52,211 bases of DNA from Fragilaria crotonensis (GCA_022925895.1 JAKSYS010000443.1:1-52211), one strand, 5' to 3'. Numbered from the stretch's first letter, positions 10,484 to 21,852 are shown. Numbers and translations: made by a program. Notes: a model not told the origin generated them from the letters alone.

Positions 10484-13127
10484 CTATTCATACTGATTAT
10501 TCCATTTCCACCCGGTAATCTCATCCATGTCGACACCAAACTCATGGATGTAGATCTTGTGCTGGACCAAAAGCCGTTTCATTTCTTGACGAAGATAGGC
10601 TGCTGTCCACTTTGCAGTCGGATCGACAGAGTCGCACTTGTTTTCAATAAAGTCGCATGCATCAATGACCAAATGGTACCGATCCACTTCATTCATGACC
10701 GTCATATCGAATGCCGTACTAATCGTGCCCTCCTCCTTGTATCCCTTGACCAAAAAGTTACGATTGGTGCGATTGTAAATCAATTTCTCCACAGATGCAC
10801 GTAGGCATGGAACGCAAAGACGACAGGCTTGTTCTTCGTAAAGATGGAATCGAATTGATCGTCTGGCATTCCATGTGGGTGTTCGTCGGGACGGTTCATG
10901 CGCATCAGGTCCACCACATTGACAAATCGAATCTTGAGGCCCGGCATGTTCTTGCGAAGGATGCTCACGGCCGCCAGGGCCTCGAGCGTTGGCACGTCAC
11001 CGGCGCACGCCATGATTAGGTCGGGCTCGCAGCCCTTATCGTTGGAGGCCCATTCCCAAATGGAAATGCCTTGAGTGCAATGCTGTCGGGCCTCTTCAAC
11101 GGTCAGCCATTGAGGAGCAGGGTGCTTTCCGGCTGTAATGACATTGATGTAGTGCCTCGATTTAAGACAGTGATGCATAACAGAAAGGAGGCAGTTGGCG
11201 TCCGGAGGAAGGTAGATTCGAACAATCTCAGGTCGTTTCGTTGCCAAATGTCCGATAAATCCTGGATCTTGATGGGTAAAACCATTGTGGTCCTGTCTCC
11301 ACACGTGGGAAGATAGGAGAATGTTGAGACTGGGGAGCTGATTGCGCCACGGAATCTCGATACACATTTTGTACCACCTGCAGAACGAAAGGCCCCAGTT
11401 AGTGTCGTGAGCGAGATTGACGACGAAGATCATTGCCGAGGAAACTTACTTTTGATGTTGGTTCACCATGCTAGTGATAATGTGGATAAAGGCCTCGTAC
11501 GAGCTGAGGAGACCGTGTCTTCCTGTCAGCAAGTATCCCTCTAACCATCCTTCACATTGATGTTCCGAGAGCATCTCCATCACTCGACCGTCCTGTGCAA
11601 GGGTATCATCGTCAGCATTTGTTTCCGCCATCCACTGCTTATTTGTAGCTTCAAATACGGCACCCAGACGATTCGAGGCAGTCTCATCAGGTCCAAAGAT
11701 GCGAAAGTTGCGAGCGGATTCATTGCACCTGATGACGTCGCGGAGAAACGTTCCGAGAATTCCAGTGTCCGACGCCATGACCGAACCACGCTTCGGATCC
11801 TTGATTCCGTAGTCCGCGAAGTCGGGAAGGACGAGAGGTTTGACAACTGGATTGGTGATTTGGTTGTTTCCCATCCGAAGATGCCTTGGAGGCACAAGAG
11901 CTTTCAGCTCTGGCTTGAGTCGACCATCAGGCCCGAACAAGTTCTCCGCTTTGTAACTCCTGTATTCGGTATGCGACGCCAGCAAGTGAGCGACTGGGAT
12001 CTGTTGAGCATGTACAATGAACAAATACTTACTGCAACCATTCAATCAGGTTCGTCAAGTGTTCTGGGTTCTCAGCTGGGGAGCTCATTGGAACCTGATG
12101 AGACCTGTAAGAGCCTTCAATCTTCAGTCCGTCAACGAACTTGGGCCCAGTCCATCCTTTTGGTGTTCGCATGATGATCATGGGCCACACCGGACGCTCT
12201 AAGACTCCATCCGTCTCGGCGGCAATTTTCTTGATGCTTGCGATCTTGTCGAAGCAGTAATCGAGCGCTTTCGCCATGGCGGGGTGGACAAGTCCTGGAT
12301 CAGATCCTTCTACGATGATTGGCTCATATCCGTATCCAATGAAGAGCGAGGTCAATTCCGAAACGGGAATGCGATCTAAAATGGTTGGGTTCGCAATCTT
12401 GAATCCATTCAAGTGAAGAATGGGCAAGACCACACCATCTGTTTTCGGATTGAGGAACTTGTTACCGTGCCAGCTGGTGGCCAACGGTCCAGTCTCAGCT
12501 TCACCGTCGCCAATGACGCAGGCCACAACCAGGTCAGGCATGTCAAGTACCGCTCCAAAGGCGTGAGAAAGGGAATATCCCAGCTCACCGCCCTCGTGCA
12601 TCGATCCTGGCGTCTCAGGTGCCACGTGCGAAGGGATTCCGCCCGGGAAGGAGAACTGTTTGAAAAGCTTGCCCATACCAACCTGGTCCTCGGTAATTTC
12701 TGGGTAGTACTCGGTGTACGTTCCTTCCAAGTATACTTGCGCGACGACGGCCGGCCCTCCGTGGCCGGGTCCAGAGATGTAGATCATGTTGACTTGTCGT
12801 TCACAAATGATGCGGTTCAGTGCGTGTAGATGAAGTTTTGACCGGGCGTTGTACCAAAATGACCAAGAAGCTTGGTCTTGACGTCGCTCAGTGCCAACGG
12901 GCGCGTCATCAATGGATTCTTGTCTAGCAGATAAATCTTTATTCGAGAGAGGGAAAGTCAACGATTGTTGATGAGATCGTCTCATAATTCGACTGACGGG
13001 TTTGAGTCTTTGAGAGAGAAGGACGTACCTGCCCAACACTGAGATAGTTCGAGGCTTGCCAGTACAAGTGAAGTAGCTTAAACTCCTCCGGAATTGGAGT
13101 GGCAGCGCCTCCATTGGTCTCGGTCAT
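10484..13127 (-). CDS. XFP: Xylulose-5-P/fructose-6-P phosphoketolase, four exons, two apparent 1-nt deletions
   Basis: A TPP enzyme cleaving xylulose 5-P or fructose 6-P with phosphate to acetyl-P plus glyceraldehyde 3-P or erythrose 4-P. Exons on the minus strand: 13127-13029, 12936-12033, 11959-11450 and 11377-10484, about 802 residues, normal for XFP. Introns (92, 73 and 72 nt) are GT-AG and rejoin family motifs: [36 protein letters not shown]. Conserved features are GPGHGGPA (about 12770), [16 protein letters not shown] (about 12590), [11 protein letters not shown] (about 12510), [11 protein letters not shown] and the C-terminal GYKEEGT. Two breaks stand out: an in-frame TGA at 12819-12817, where IYTH must continue as LNRI, and a second at 10792, where AYVHL must continue as VEKLIY. 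Each needs one extra base (CC for C; GG for G), after which all phases agree. No plastid or mitochondrial leader is obvious, so it is probably cytosolic. Divergent with acetate kinase, the next enzyme. Confidence 0.93.
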
Positions 13128-13679
13128 GTTTCTCGTTCTGTGTTGTTTTTATGTGGTTTCCTGTTTTTGTGAGTCGTTGGGCTGTGTGATATCTTCCGAA
13201 TGCTTTTTGGTGCCGATGGTTCTCAAAACATGAGAACCCACATTCGAGATTCGATAGTTGTATGCATAGTATACACTGATACTGCATATTGAAAAAGGAA
13301 CTTCATGGTGCAACTGTACTACTACATGTACCATAGTACTCGGACTACGCTCCCCGTTTATGCTACGTAATGAGGCTTCGCATTCAGCCCATCGAGAACC
13401 ACGACAACCCAAGGATATCACGATCTGCATCTGAGTGGTTCGCATTTGCGCATAGAAGATGCACGCTTTTCTGTCGTATCTTGGGAAATGTAGTGAATCT
13501 AATGTAGACCGAAATACTATCTTCATATACACATCTGTATGTCGAATTTTGAACGCGAACCCGAACGAGGATTATGATTCGTGGATCGGATTCTCGACTT
13601 CAATCTCAACTGAGGATGCCAACGGGCCCTTGTGAAGTATCACAAATTAATACCACCACCAGATTTCTACCCATCAATC
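13128..13679. promoter_or_regulatory. Shared divergent promoter region of XFP and acetate kinase
   Basis: About 550 bases separate the XFP start (13127, minus) and the preferred acetate kinase start (13680, plus), so the two enzymes of one pathway share an upstream region. A dyad GGTTCTCA-N5-TGAGAACC lies at 13218-13238, close to the XFP side, and could be a dimeric factor site. No TATA or initiator element is convincing. Co-regulation is inferred from the arrangement only. Confidence 0.5.
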
Positions 13680-15033
13680 ATGAAGAACCTTGTTCTGGCA
13701 TTCAACTGTGGTTCATCGTCAGTCAAGGCATCTATTTTACGAGATCAAGATTATATTCTGCACGTCCTCGGCGAGCGGCTGGAAACGGAGCAATCTAGCA
13801 TCCATATTCGTTTCGTCGGTGAAGATGAGATTAACATTGTCGAACCCAACATCGATCATGTTCGAGTCTTGGAAGAAATAATTCTCGTACTCAAAGATCG
13901 ATCGCTTTTGAAGCATGTTTTCGCCGTTGGACACCGGGTCGTCCACGGTGGGACCATGTTCCATGAATCTACCCTCGTCTCCGCTGATAACCTTGAGGGA
14001 ATCGACAGTGTTTCGCATCTAGCACCTCTGTAAGTACCGATTCTCATCACACAATCCATTACAACAACAACGACATTATCACTCATGCTAATTTGCTCAA
14101 CGTCCCACTTGTTGCTGTTCTGTTCATTATTCCAAAAGTCACAACCCTTCCAGTGTGAGAGGGATCCGGCTCATGCTTGCAAGGCTGCCTGGCGTGCCAA
14201 ATGTCGCAGTCTTCGATACATCGTTTCATGCAACAATTCCAGAGAAAGCATACACCTACCCTTTACCTCTTGAATACCGACAGTTGCAAATGCGAAAATT
14301 TGGATTTCATGGCACGTCGGTCCATTATGTCTCACAAATTGCCACTGACATTCTCCGCCAACACAATACGAAGCATACGGCACCGACATCGTCACCAGCG
14401 GTCCAACAAAATGGCAAGCACAACAATATGGTGATTTGTCACTTGGGGAGTGGTGCCAGTGTCACGGCAGTCGTCGGAGGGGAAAGCAGAGATACCTCCA
14501 TGGGATTTACTCCGCTTGCGGGGTTGATGATGGAAACCCGATGTGGGTCAGTCGATCCATCTCTTGTGGGATTCGCATGCCATGCCCTGAAGAGCGTCGA
14601 CCAAGTCACTTCCGACTTGAACACGAAAAGTGGCCTTAGAGGAATGGTCGGCGTGGACCAAGATTGTGATATGCGAGCTCTGTTGAGCCGAGATGATGCG
14701 CAGGCACGTTTGGCCGTCGACATGTTTGTTTACCGACTCGCACAGAACATTGCTTCTACCATGGTTGGACTCGATGGGCCTCTGGACGCTTTGGTGTTTA
14801 CAGCTGGCATTGGCGAGCATTCGGACGAGATCCGACGTCGCACCATCCGTGCTTTATTCCCTATCCTTCCGGATGTTCAGCTTGACGAGGAACGCAATGC
14901 TGTTCATGGGAAAGACTCCGATGGCATTCTCTCTGTTGATGGGACACTTCCCCTGGTGTTGGTCATTCCGACCAATGAAGAGGCCATGATTGCTCAGGAG
15001 TGTCGGCGTGTCGTTGCGAAATCCAATGCTTAA
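13680..15033 (+). CDS. ACK: Acetate kinase, two exons
   Basis: Interconverts acetyl phosphate + ADP and acetate + ATP. Exon 1 is 13680-14029, intron 14030-14138 (109 nt, GTAAGT...AAAAG), exon 2 is 14139-15033. The splice rejoins SHLAPL/HNPSSVRGIRL, the family-typical sequence. The product is about 414 residues, the usual length. Motifs of the ASKHA fold: NCGSSSVKASIL at the N-terminus, GHRVVHGG (substrate arginine, about 13930), DTSFHAT, FHGTS, HLGSGAS (about 14440), DTSMGFTPLAGLMMETRCG (catalytic arginine), TAGIGEHSDE and the final TNEE. An in-frame Met at 13632 would add 16 residues; 13680 is preferred because homologues begin directly with this strand. No frameshift is seen, in contrast to its divergent partner XFP, whose product it would use. 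Confidence 0.95.
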
Positions 15034-15319
15034 AAGGGAAAGCGATACTGTTTGTTGGTGGAGCCCTAAAGGCTTGGTCTCAAGCGAAACGGTTGGCTTT
15101 CGGAGTGACAACGGACACGCATCATAACTTAATTTTTTTAAATGGTAACTTGCTTTTGATGGCAAAACAGGAAACATGACGATATTCTCCAGACCATCTT
15201 GCATAAGATAACCGACGTTGAAAGTTGGGAGCGCTGTCGATGCAAAGAGCATGGGCCGAAGAGTACTTGTACTGTATTGCAGCTATAATCCAGCTAAATG
15301 ACGTCTCGAGTCGAATCCT
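15034..15319. other. Intergenic region downstream of acetate kinase
   Basis: About 285 bases with no gene; it should hold the acetate kinase 3' UTR. It ends at the copia target site. Confidence 0.5.
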
Positions 15320-15324
15320 AAAAT

Positions 15325-15652
15325 TGTTGAATAATGTTATCGACGGAATGACCGGACATAGTGAGAGGACAAACGGAGACGAAACGAATACCGGATGGAG
15401 AACCGTTGAGTCTAAACAAGATATTAAAGAGAAACGGAAGCGGTCACGGTTGAGTGCCGGCAAGACTGAGAACGTATCACGTGTGAACGAAAAGGTCAAT
15501 TGTAAACGGACCACCTTGGGAAACGAATGATAGTCTCATTCTAATTTAATTTTCCGATTTACAAGCGATTTAATCTCCCAGTGTCTACTACAGTACTGTA
15601 CCGTTGTCTGATTGGCACGTAGGTACTGTGTGTTGATATTGTGGTTTCAACA
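15325..15652 (+). repeat. 5' LTR of the copia element
   Basis: 328 bp, starts TGTTGAATAATG and ends GGTTTCAACA. It is identical by eye to the 3' LTR. It contains a near-palindrome around CAGTACTGTACC (about 15590). Transcription should start inside it, but no TATA box is evident. Confidence 0.95.
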
Positions 15653-15682
15653 AAATTAAATTAGAAAACTCAAGTCCTAATC

Positions 15683-16930
15683 ATGGCAGAGGCCAAGGAA
15701 AGGACCGAGCGAAACAGTGATGCAGGACAGAAGGACAAGGAAGAAGGTGAAGCCAAAAAGAGAGGCTACAACTTCAACAAGGGTCATCGTGTCGCGTCGA
15801 AGAAATTTGAAGGAAAATGCGACGAGCTGAACGGAGCTATTTTTGATTGTTCTGAATCTAAAATGGCAGATACGTTCGTCAGAACCAAGAAGGAGTTATC
15901 CGCTTATTGCGGTAGGACTTTCAAGCATGGTGGCGACATTCGTCTCGCTATCGACACTCTTGAGGCGCCAACGTTCTTCCTACCAGACGACTTACCTCCA
16001 ACAGCAACTGCTGGTCAGACGAAATTGTGGGAGACGCAGTCACAATGGTCGGAAAACAGATGGCGGGCTTCAACGAAAACATCAAGAAGCTATACGCCCT
16101 TGTATGGGGCCAATGCACCGACATGATGCAGCAGAAGCTGGAATCGAGCGCTGGCTGGGACGAGATCTGGCGAAGCGGCGATGGCCTGAAACTGCTCATA
16201 CTTATCAAGAACATTGCGTATGCCTTCCAAAGCCAGAATTATCCAGGAAGGGCCATCCACGAAGCAAAGAAACGATATTTCAACCTGATGCAAAACGGAA
16301 GCACTACTCTGAAGGAGCATCTCACCGTTTTCAACAATCTCGTTGATGTGCTCGAACATACTGGCGGCAACATCGATGACGACGTCGGGATGGAACGGTA
16401 TGTTCTAAACGGAAGAGACAAGGCCGCGATGACCCCTGCCGAGCTCGGTGCTATGAAGGCCGAAGTCAGGGACAGGATCCTGGGAGTTGCGTTTATGTTG
16501 ACGTGCGATCGTGCCCGTTTCGGCAAGTACATCGAAGGGATCAACAACGATTACAATGAGGGTAACGCCCGCTATCCCAACAGCAGGGCCGATGCATTTC
16601 ATCGCCTCTCCAACTACCAGAACAATCCTCGACTCGGACAGCGCGAGGTGGGAGGCGAAGGGGAAATTGCCTTCGTGAACGCCGACAGCGAGAAGCTGAC
16701 AAAAGGCCAAACCCAGAAGCAAGGAGCACATAACGTGTCACCGCTGCAAAAGAAAGGACACTACGCAAACGAGTGCGACGGTGAACGTGTGGCGGAGGGT
16801 GATGAGAAAAGCCAGCAGCTGAAGCAGCCAAGAAACAGTCAGGCACGACGCTACTCACAAGTGGCATCTACGACATTGACTTCCTTGACGACCAAGATGA
16901 GGTTGCCAACTATGCCTTCGTAAACGTCGG
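15683..16930 (+). pseudogene. Gag region of the copia element
   Basis: A Met at 15683 opens a Lys/Glu-rich N-terminus (KKRGYNFNKGHRVASKKFEG). The frame must change near 16020 to continue as IVGDAVTMVGKQMAGFNENI and on through a UBN2/gag-like helical region (LVWGQCTDMMQQKLES; MERYVLNGRDKAAMTPAELG). A zinc knuckle is split between frames near 16745: TCHRCK in one and KKGHYANEC in the next, giving C-x2-C-x4-H-x4-C when one base is added to the A-run. It would package element RNA. It leads straight into the protease region. Confidence 0.75.
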
Positions 16931-17220
16931 CGCGGTTGGACCTGACCACGGGGTTGTCATGCAAATCGAGCACGACGGTAAGCTTCCGCGAAACTGGATC
17001 CTTCTTGATAACCAGTCTACAGTGGATGTTTTCTGCAACAAGAATCTGTTGTCGAATATTCGCGAGCATTCAAACTCGATGGACATTCACTGCAACGCTG
17101 GCATCGCCAGTACTAAGTTGATCGGCGAGCTCCGTGGATACGGAACCGTGTGGTACAACCCTGCAGGCATTGCGAACATTCTGTCTCTCGCGAAGGCGAA
17201 GAACGTGGATACCGCGTGAC
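16860..17220 (+). pseudogene. Retropepsin-like protease region of the copia element
   Basis: The frame entered near 16865 reads IYDIDFLDDQDEVANYAF and then WILLDNQSTVDVFCN (about 16995-17040). D-N-Q-S-T is the active-site variant of the aspartic protease motif seen in diatom copia elements. The frame stops at 17219, and the integrase frame starts before that, so a frame change is needed near 17205. Confidence 0.75.
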
Positions 17221-18420
17221 ATTCGATACCGAGGAAGGAAATGCTTTCCACCTAACCAAACATGACGGGACGGTGCGTGTTTTCAAGCAGTCCCCGAGGG
17301 GCTACTACATCGATACCAAGGAACAGGACCATGAAGACACAGCAGGACACTATGGCGTGAACCTGATCAATACGGTAGAGGATAACCGTATTAAGTACTC
17401 CGAACGCGATTACTCGAAGGCGGTACTGGCTCGAAAGGTACAAAAAATCATCGGAAGACCAAGCACTAAGACATTCCTGGGCATCGTGGACAAGAACCTG
17501 TTCCAAAATTGCCCTGTCAAGCGTGAGGACATCATTGCAGCGGAGCGGATATTTGGCCCAGAGGTCGGATCGCTCATGGGCAAGACAATCCGAAAGACGC
17601 CAAAAGCAGTCCAGGCTACGTACACCAATATACCAGCTACCATAATGTCTCGGTACCGGAAAGTGACTCTTGCCGGTGATATCATGTTCGTAAACAAGCT
17701 TCCATTTTTCGTTACAATTTCGAGGAATATTCGGTTTTCGACATCTGAGTTCCTAACCAACCGAAAATCCGAGACGATTTTAAGGCCATCACGCATGTGC
17801 ACCAGACGTATGCAAAGCGTGGGTTCCACATTGAGGTGATACTGATGGACGGCGAGTTTGACAAGGACGGTCTCGTTGGTGACGTTGCGGAGTTAGGGAT
17901 CACCATAAATTGTGTGGCCGCCGAAGAACATGTGCCTGAGATAGAGCGCCACATCAGGACCATCAAAGAAAGGTCCAGAGTGTGGTCAGCACACTGCCGT
18001 TCAAGCAATTGCCCGCAAGAATCGTTATCGAGCTCATACACTACGTGGTGTTCTGGCTCAACAGTTTCCCTGCCCAGAGGGGCATTTCCGATGTGTTGAG
18101 CCCTCGAGCTATCGTGGTGGGGTCGACGATTGACTATGCCACTCATTGCAAAATCGAGTTTGGCGCTTACGTCCAGACCCATGAACCCCACGACAACTCT
18201 ATGACACCGCGCACGACAGGTGCCATTGCGCTCCGCCCGACAGGTAACGCACAAGGGGGACACTATTTCTACAGCCTTACAACTGGTAAGCGCCTGCACC
18301 GCACACAATGGACAGAACTCCCAATCCCTGCAGATGTCATTGATCGGGTGCACAGACTATCTCGGCGCGATCTCGAACTGACTCCCCTTGAGTTTTCCGA
18401 TCGGGCAGGAGTGCTCATTC
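17150..18420 (+). pseudogene. Integrase region of the copia element
   Basis: Three consecutive frames carry the DDE integrase. The first (to about 17790) has KVTLAGDIMFVNKLPFFVTI, with the first catalytic aspartate. The second (17797-17990) has HIEVILMDGEFDKDGLV, with the second aspartate in MDGEF, followed by AAEEHVPEIERHIRTIKER, with the glutamate. The third (from 17982) continues as LPFKQLPARIVIELIHYVVFWLN and GISDVLSPRAIVVG, the conserved C-terminal part in copia elements. It would join cDNA ends to target DNA with a 5-bp stagger, matching the AAAAT duplication. Confidence 0.8.
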
Positions 18421-18945
18421 CCGATAATGACGACGATGGTGACGATGGCGACGATGCGAATGATGAAGACGACGATGGTGACGATTTCGATCCGAACGAC
18501 GACCCAGATGATGATGATGACGACTGGATCGACGGCCAGATCGCAGGAGTGGATGATGAGATCGTTGAGATTGTTGAAGAGAACATCCCACCAGATGTTG
18601 CCATAGAAGAGGATGCAAACGAAATCATAAATATGGACGACGAAGTCATCATCGACGACGAAGCGAACGAAGTGACGAGCAAACGCGAACGAGGTGACGA
18701 GACGACGAAGTGAACGCTAACGACGAAGCAACGAGAGCAAACGCGAACGCTGACGACGAAGCAAACGAAGTGACGAGAGCAAACGCGAACGAGGTGACGA
18801 GAGAGGATGCCGAAAACGACGAAGTGAACGCCGAAGATGACGCAAACGAAATGACGAGAGCAAACGCGAACGAGGTGACGAGAGATGCCCATAACGAAGC
18901 GAACGAGGGCGAAATCGCCCCCGAGATTGCCCCACTTGTGCCAGC
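18420..18945 (+). repeat. Acidic and NANEVTR-repeat linker within copia pol
   Basis: Between integrase and RT the frame encodes a long Asp-rich run (DDDGDDGDDANDEDDDG, about 18430-18530). After a frame change near 18708 it encodes degenerate repeats of an Asn-Ala-Asn-Glu-Val-Thr-Arg unit, DNA period about 21-45 nt with core AACGCGAACGAGGTGACGAG. Copia pol polyproteins have a variable linker here; tandem amplification has lengthened it. Confidence 0.65.
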
Positions 18946-19129
18946 AGCACGAGCCGAAGCTGCGCGGCCTGCAATGCAAGTCGACGAACTCATGGACGAG
19001 CGATACGGAAGGAGGCTGGGAAAATATAATCTCCGGGCCCGAAAGCCGCGAGACTATGGCCACCTTCACGCTACGCTCGAGTCGATCGCCATGACACAGC
19101 ACAGCGTACGAAAGGGACTCAATTTTTGG

Positions 19130-20300
19130 CGAAGCAGGCGTTGACGCCGTGCTCAAAGAACTAATGCAACTATACGACCGCGAGGTCATAAGGCCAAGGG
19201 GCAAAGACGAGATGACCGACGAAGAACGCGAGGCGGCACTGCAATACCTAATGTTCCTGAAGCAGAAACGAGATGGCACGGTAAAGGAAGAGGCTGTGCA
19301 GACGGCAGAAAACAGCGATCATACACCACCAAGGAAGAGGCGAGTTCACCAACGGTCGCAACTGAGTCAGTCATGCTATCATGCACAATTGACGCCGAGG
19401 AAGAGAGAGATGTGGGGTGGTCGACCTCCCAGCTGCGTTCATGCAGGTCGGGATGGAGGGCGAAAGAACAGTCCACATGAAACTGGAAGGGAAGATGGCT
19501 GAGCTGATGGTCGGATCGATCCCAAAATGTATCGAAAGTACATTCAGATGGAAAACGGACGGATGGTGCTCTATGTGGAGCTGGAGAAGGCATTATACGG
19601 CACGCTTACGGGCGCATTTCTGTTTTGGAAGAAGCTGAGCAAGCAGCTGGTTAAATGGGGATTTGTTCTGAATCCTTACGACAGTTGTGTTGCCAACAAA
19701 ATGATCAATGGTAAGCAATGTACCATTTTGTGGCATGTGGACGATCTTAAGATCTCCCATGTCGACCCGAAAGTTGTTGACGACGTGATCGAGCTGCTTA
19801 AGTCCGAATTTGGAAAGGAAGCCCCGCTCACAATTTCGAGAGGAAAGGTACACGAATACCTTGGTATGACGATTGACTTCAGCGTTAAGGGCAAGGTTAA
19901 GTTTACGATGATCGATTACATCGAGAATATGATAACGGAACTACCTGCCGACATGTCTGGAACGGTCAGGTCACCGGCATCATCGCATCTGTTTGATGTT
20001 AATGATGATGCGGAAAAGCTGAACACCGAGCTGTCCGATTTCTTCCATCACAATGTGGCTAAGCTTCTGTTTCTATGCAAGCGTGCCCGTCCAGATATAC
20101 AGACAGCAGTCGCGTTCCTGTGCACTCGCGTGAAAGAGCCGGACGTGGACGATTACAAGAAGTTGGGCAGGACTATGATGTATCTGCGAGGCACCGCCAA
20201 GATGCCATTGACGTTGGAGGCTGACGGATGCAACGTCGTTAAATGGTGGGTTGACGCCTCGTTTGCGGTCCACCCTGACATGCGAAGCCACAGGTGGCGT
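19130..20300 (+). pseudogene. Reverse transcriptase region of the copia element
   Basis: A short frame from about 19140 (VLKELMQLYDREVIRP) passes by frame changes near 19290 and 19440 into SVMLSCTIDAEEERDV and VVDLPAAFMQ, the RT palm motif with its catalytic aspartate. From 19527 the main frame has KALYGTLTGAFLFWKKL and the YVDD-equivalent ILWHVDDLKISH (about 19725-19760), then GKVHEYLGMTIDFS. The order matches Ty1/copia RT. It copies element RNA into DNA. Confidence 0.85.
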
Positions 20301-20737
20301 GATGACACTGGGCAAGGGGGCGATCTACGGCACTTCCACTCGACAAAAGATTAATACGAAAAGTTCGACTGAGGCCGAACTGGTTGGGGTGAACGACATT
20401 CTGCCACAAGCCCTATGGACCCGATACTTCTTGGAGGCCCAGGGATACGCAGTTAAAGAGTCCATTGTCTATCAAGACAATAAGAGTACGATCCTATTGG
20501 CTGAAAACGGGAAGTCGTCGAGTGGAAAGCGAACTCGACATATCAATATTCGCTACTTCTTTATCAAGGATCGGGTGGCCTCTGGAGAGGTCAAGATTGA
20601 GTATTGTCCTACCAACGAGATGGTTGGTGACTTCTTTACTAAACCCTTGCAAGGTATGCAATTTATAAAGTTCCGCGACGAGATCATGAACGTCAATCCT
20701 ACGACCCACGATGATGGATCACAGGATTGCAGGAGTG
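20251..20737 (+). pseudogene. RNase H region of the copia element
   Basis: After VKWWVDASFAVHPDMRSH the frame must change near 20295 (a CA unit seems missing in CACA) to continue TGGVMTLGKGAIYG, INTKSSTEAELVGV, VYQDNKSTILLAENG, RTRHINIRYFFIKD and MVGDFFTKPLQG. These are the canonical copia RNase H blocks. The frame then runs on into the 3' LTR. No strong polypurine tract precedes the LTR (about 20715-20737). Confidence 0.85.
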
Positions 20738-21065
20738 TGTTGAATAATGTTATCGACGGAATGACCGGACATAGTGAGAGGACAAACGGAGACGAAACGA
20801 ATACCGGATGGAGAACCGTTGAGTCTAAACAAGATATTAAAGAGAAACGGAAGCGGTCACGGTTGAGTGCCGGCAAGACTGAGAACGTATCACGTGTGAA
20901 CGAAAAGGTCAATTGTAAACGGACCACCTTGGGAAACGAATGATAGTCTCATTCTAATTTAATTTTCCGATTTACAAGCGATTTAATCTCCCAGTGTCTA
21001 CTACAGTACTGTACCGTTGTCTGATTGGCACGTAGGTACTGTGTGTTGATATTGTGGTTTCAACA
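20738..21065 (+). repeat. 3' LTR of the copia element
   Basis: 328 bp, identical by eye to 15325-15652, with the same TGTTGAA...TTCAACA ends. It is followed by the AAAAT duplication. Confidence 0.95.
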
Positions 21066-21070
21066 AAAAT

Positions 21071-21852
21071 AACGAGCAAATGGATACAGTACACAGTACA
21101 CAGGAGTACTGGAGGACTGGAGTTACACCTTCTACTGGGTACTGTAACGCATTTGATTGTTAACGTCGAAGTATGCATACTTCAAACTTAAAACAGTGTA
21201 TGTAAATCATACACGTACTATTACATATATGCATATATCTCACTTGCTTGTTGTAGGTTAAAGCGTGCAGCGTGAAGAAAATGCAGACGAAGCCATGCAA
21301 CAGCAACATAAGGTGCTCATATAGTTTCTATATATATGGTTAAGAGAATCATACTTTCCTTCACGAAAATGGTATTAATGGGCGTTTCATTGCAGACAAC
21401 TAAGTAAAAGTCTAAATCCGAAGTCCGAGTACGTCCTACCAGTGTGGGTACCCACCTTTTGAATGCAACTTTTACCAGTTCATTGTAATCATACGCATAT
21501 TCTTTCGGGTACATGGCCCATGGCCCATGTTTCCTCGCGGAACAAAAATGACCAGACGGGCACCTCACATAAATAGATACCGGAGTACATCATTTCCTAG
21601 CTTGACGCGGAAGAAAGATAGATTATCCAAAACAAGCACCAATGCAGACACTTTGACACGATTCCTTCCCTACAAAGGAAGAAGGTGGTTATTTAGGATT
21701 TGTCGTCGTCATCACTGGGTTGACAACGAGGAACCACGTTACTATTTTTTGTCTCGGAGTGTCCAGTGCCCAGTTCCAAGTGAAAGTGCCAGATACACCA
21801 CTCATAATCTCATATAATCCACCAAACCAGGAATACACTCCACAGTAGAATT
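21071..21852. other. Intergenic region upstream of the secreted cytochrome b5-like gene
   Basis: About 780 bases with no convincing gene. It should contain the promoter of the gene starting at 21853; no core promoter motif is evident. Confidence 0.4.

Larger units (their letters stand above)
15320..21070 (+). mobile_element. Ty1/copia LTR retrotransposon with identical LTRs
   Basis: Two 328-bp LTRs (15325-15652 and 20738-21065) are flanked by a perfect 5-bp target duplication AAAAT (15320-15324 and 21066-21070). Each LTR begins TGTTGAA and ends TTCAACA, a 7-bp terminal inverted repeat. The internal part codes in order for gag, a retropepsin-like protease (LLDNQST), integrase, an acidic linker, RT (HVDD) and RNase H, which is copia order with integrase before RT. 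The LLDNQSTVDVF protease signature is one I associate with diatom/stramenopile copia (CoDi-like) elements. By eye the LTRs show no difference, implying recent insertion, yet the internal frames are broken about ten times. No clear tRNA-complementary primer site follows the 5' LTR (AT-rich from 15653). Confidence 0.95.

Noticed and set aside
15325..15530. Small frame inside the LTR
   Set aside because: It is the same in both LTRs and at the 3' end simply extends the pol frame; non-coding LTR sequence.
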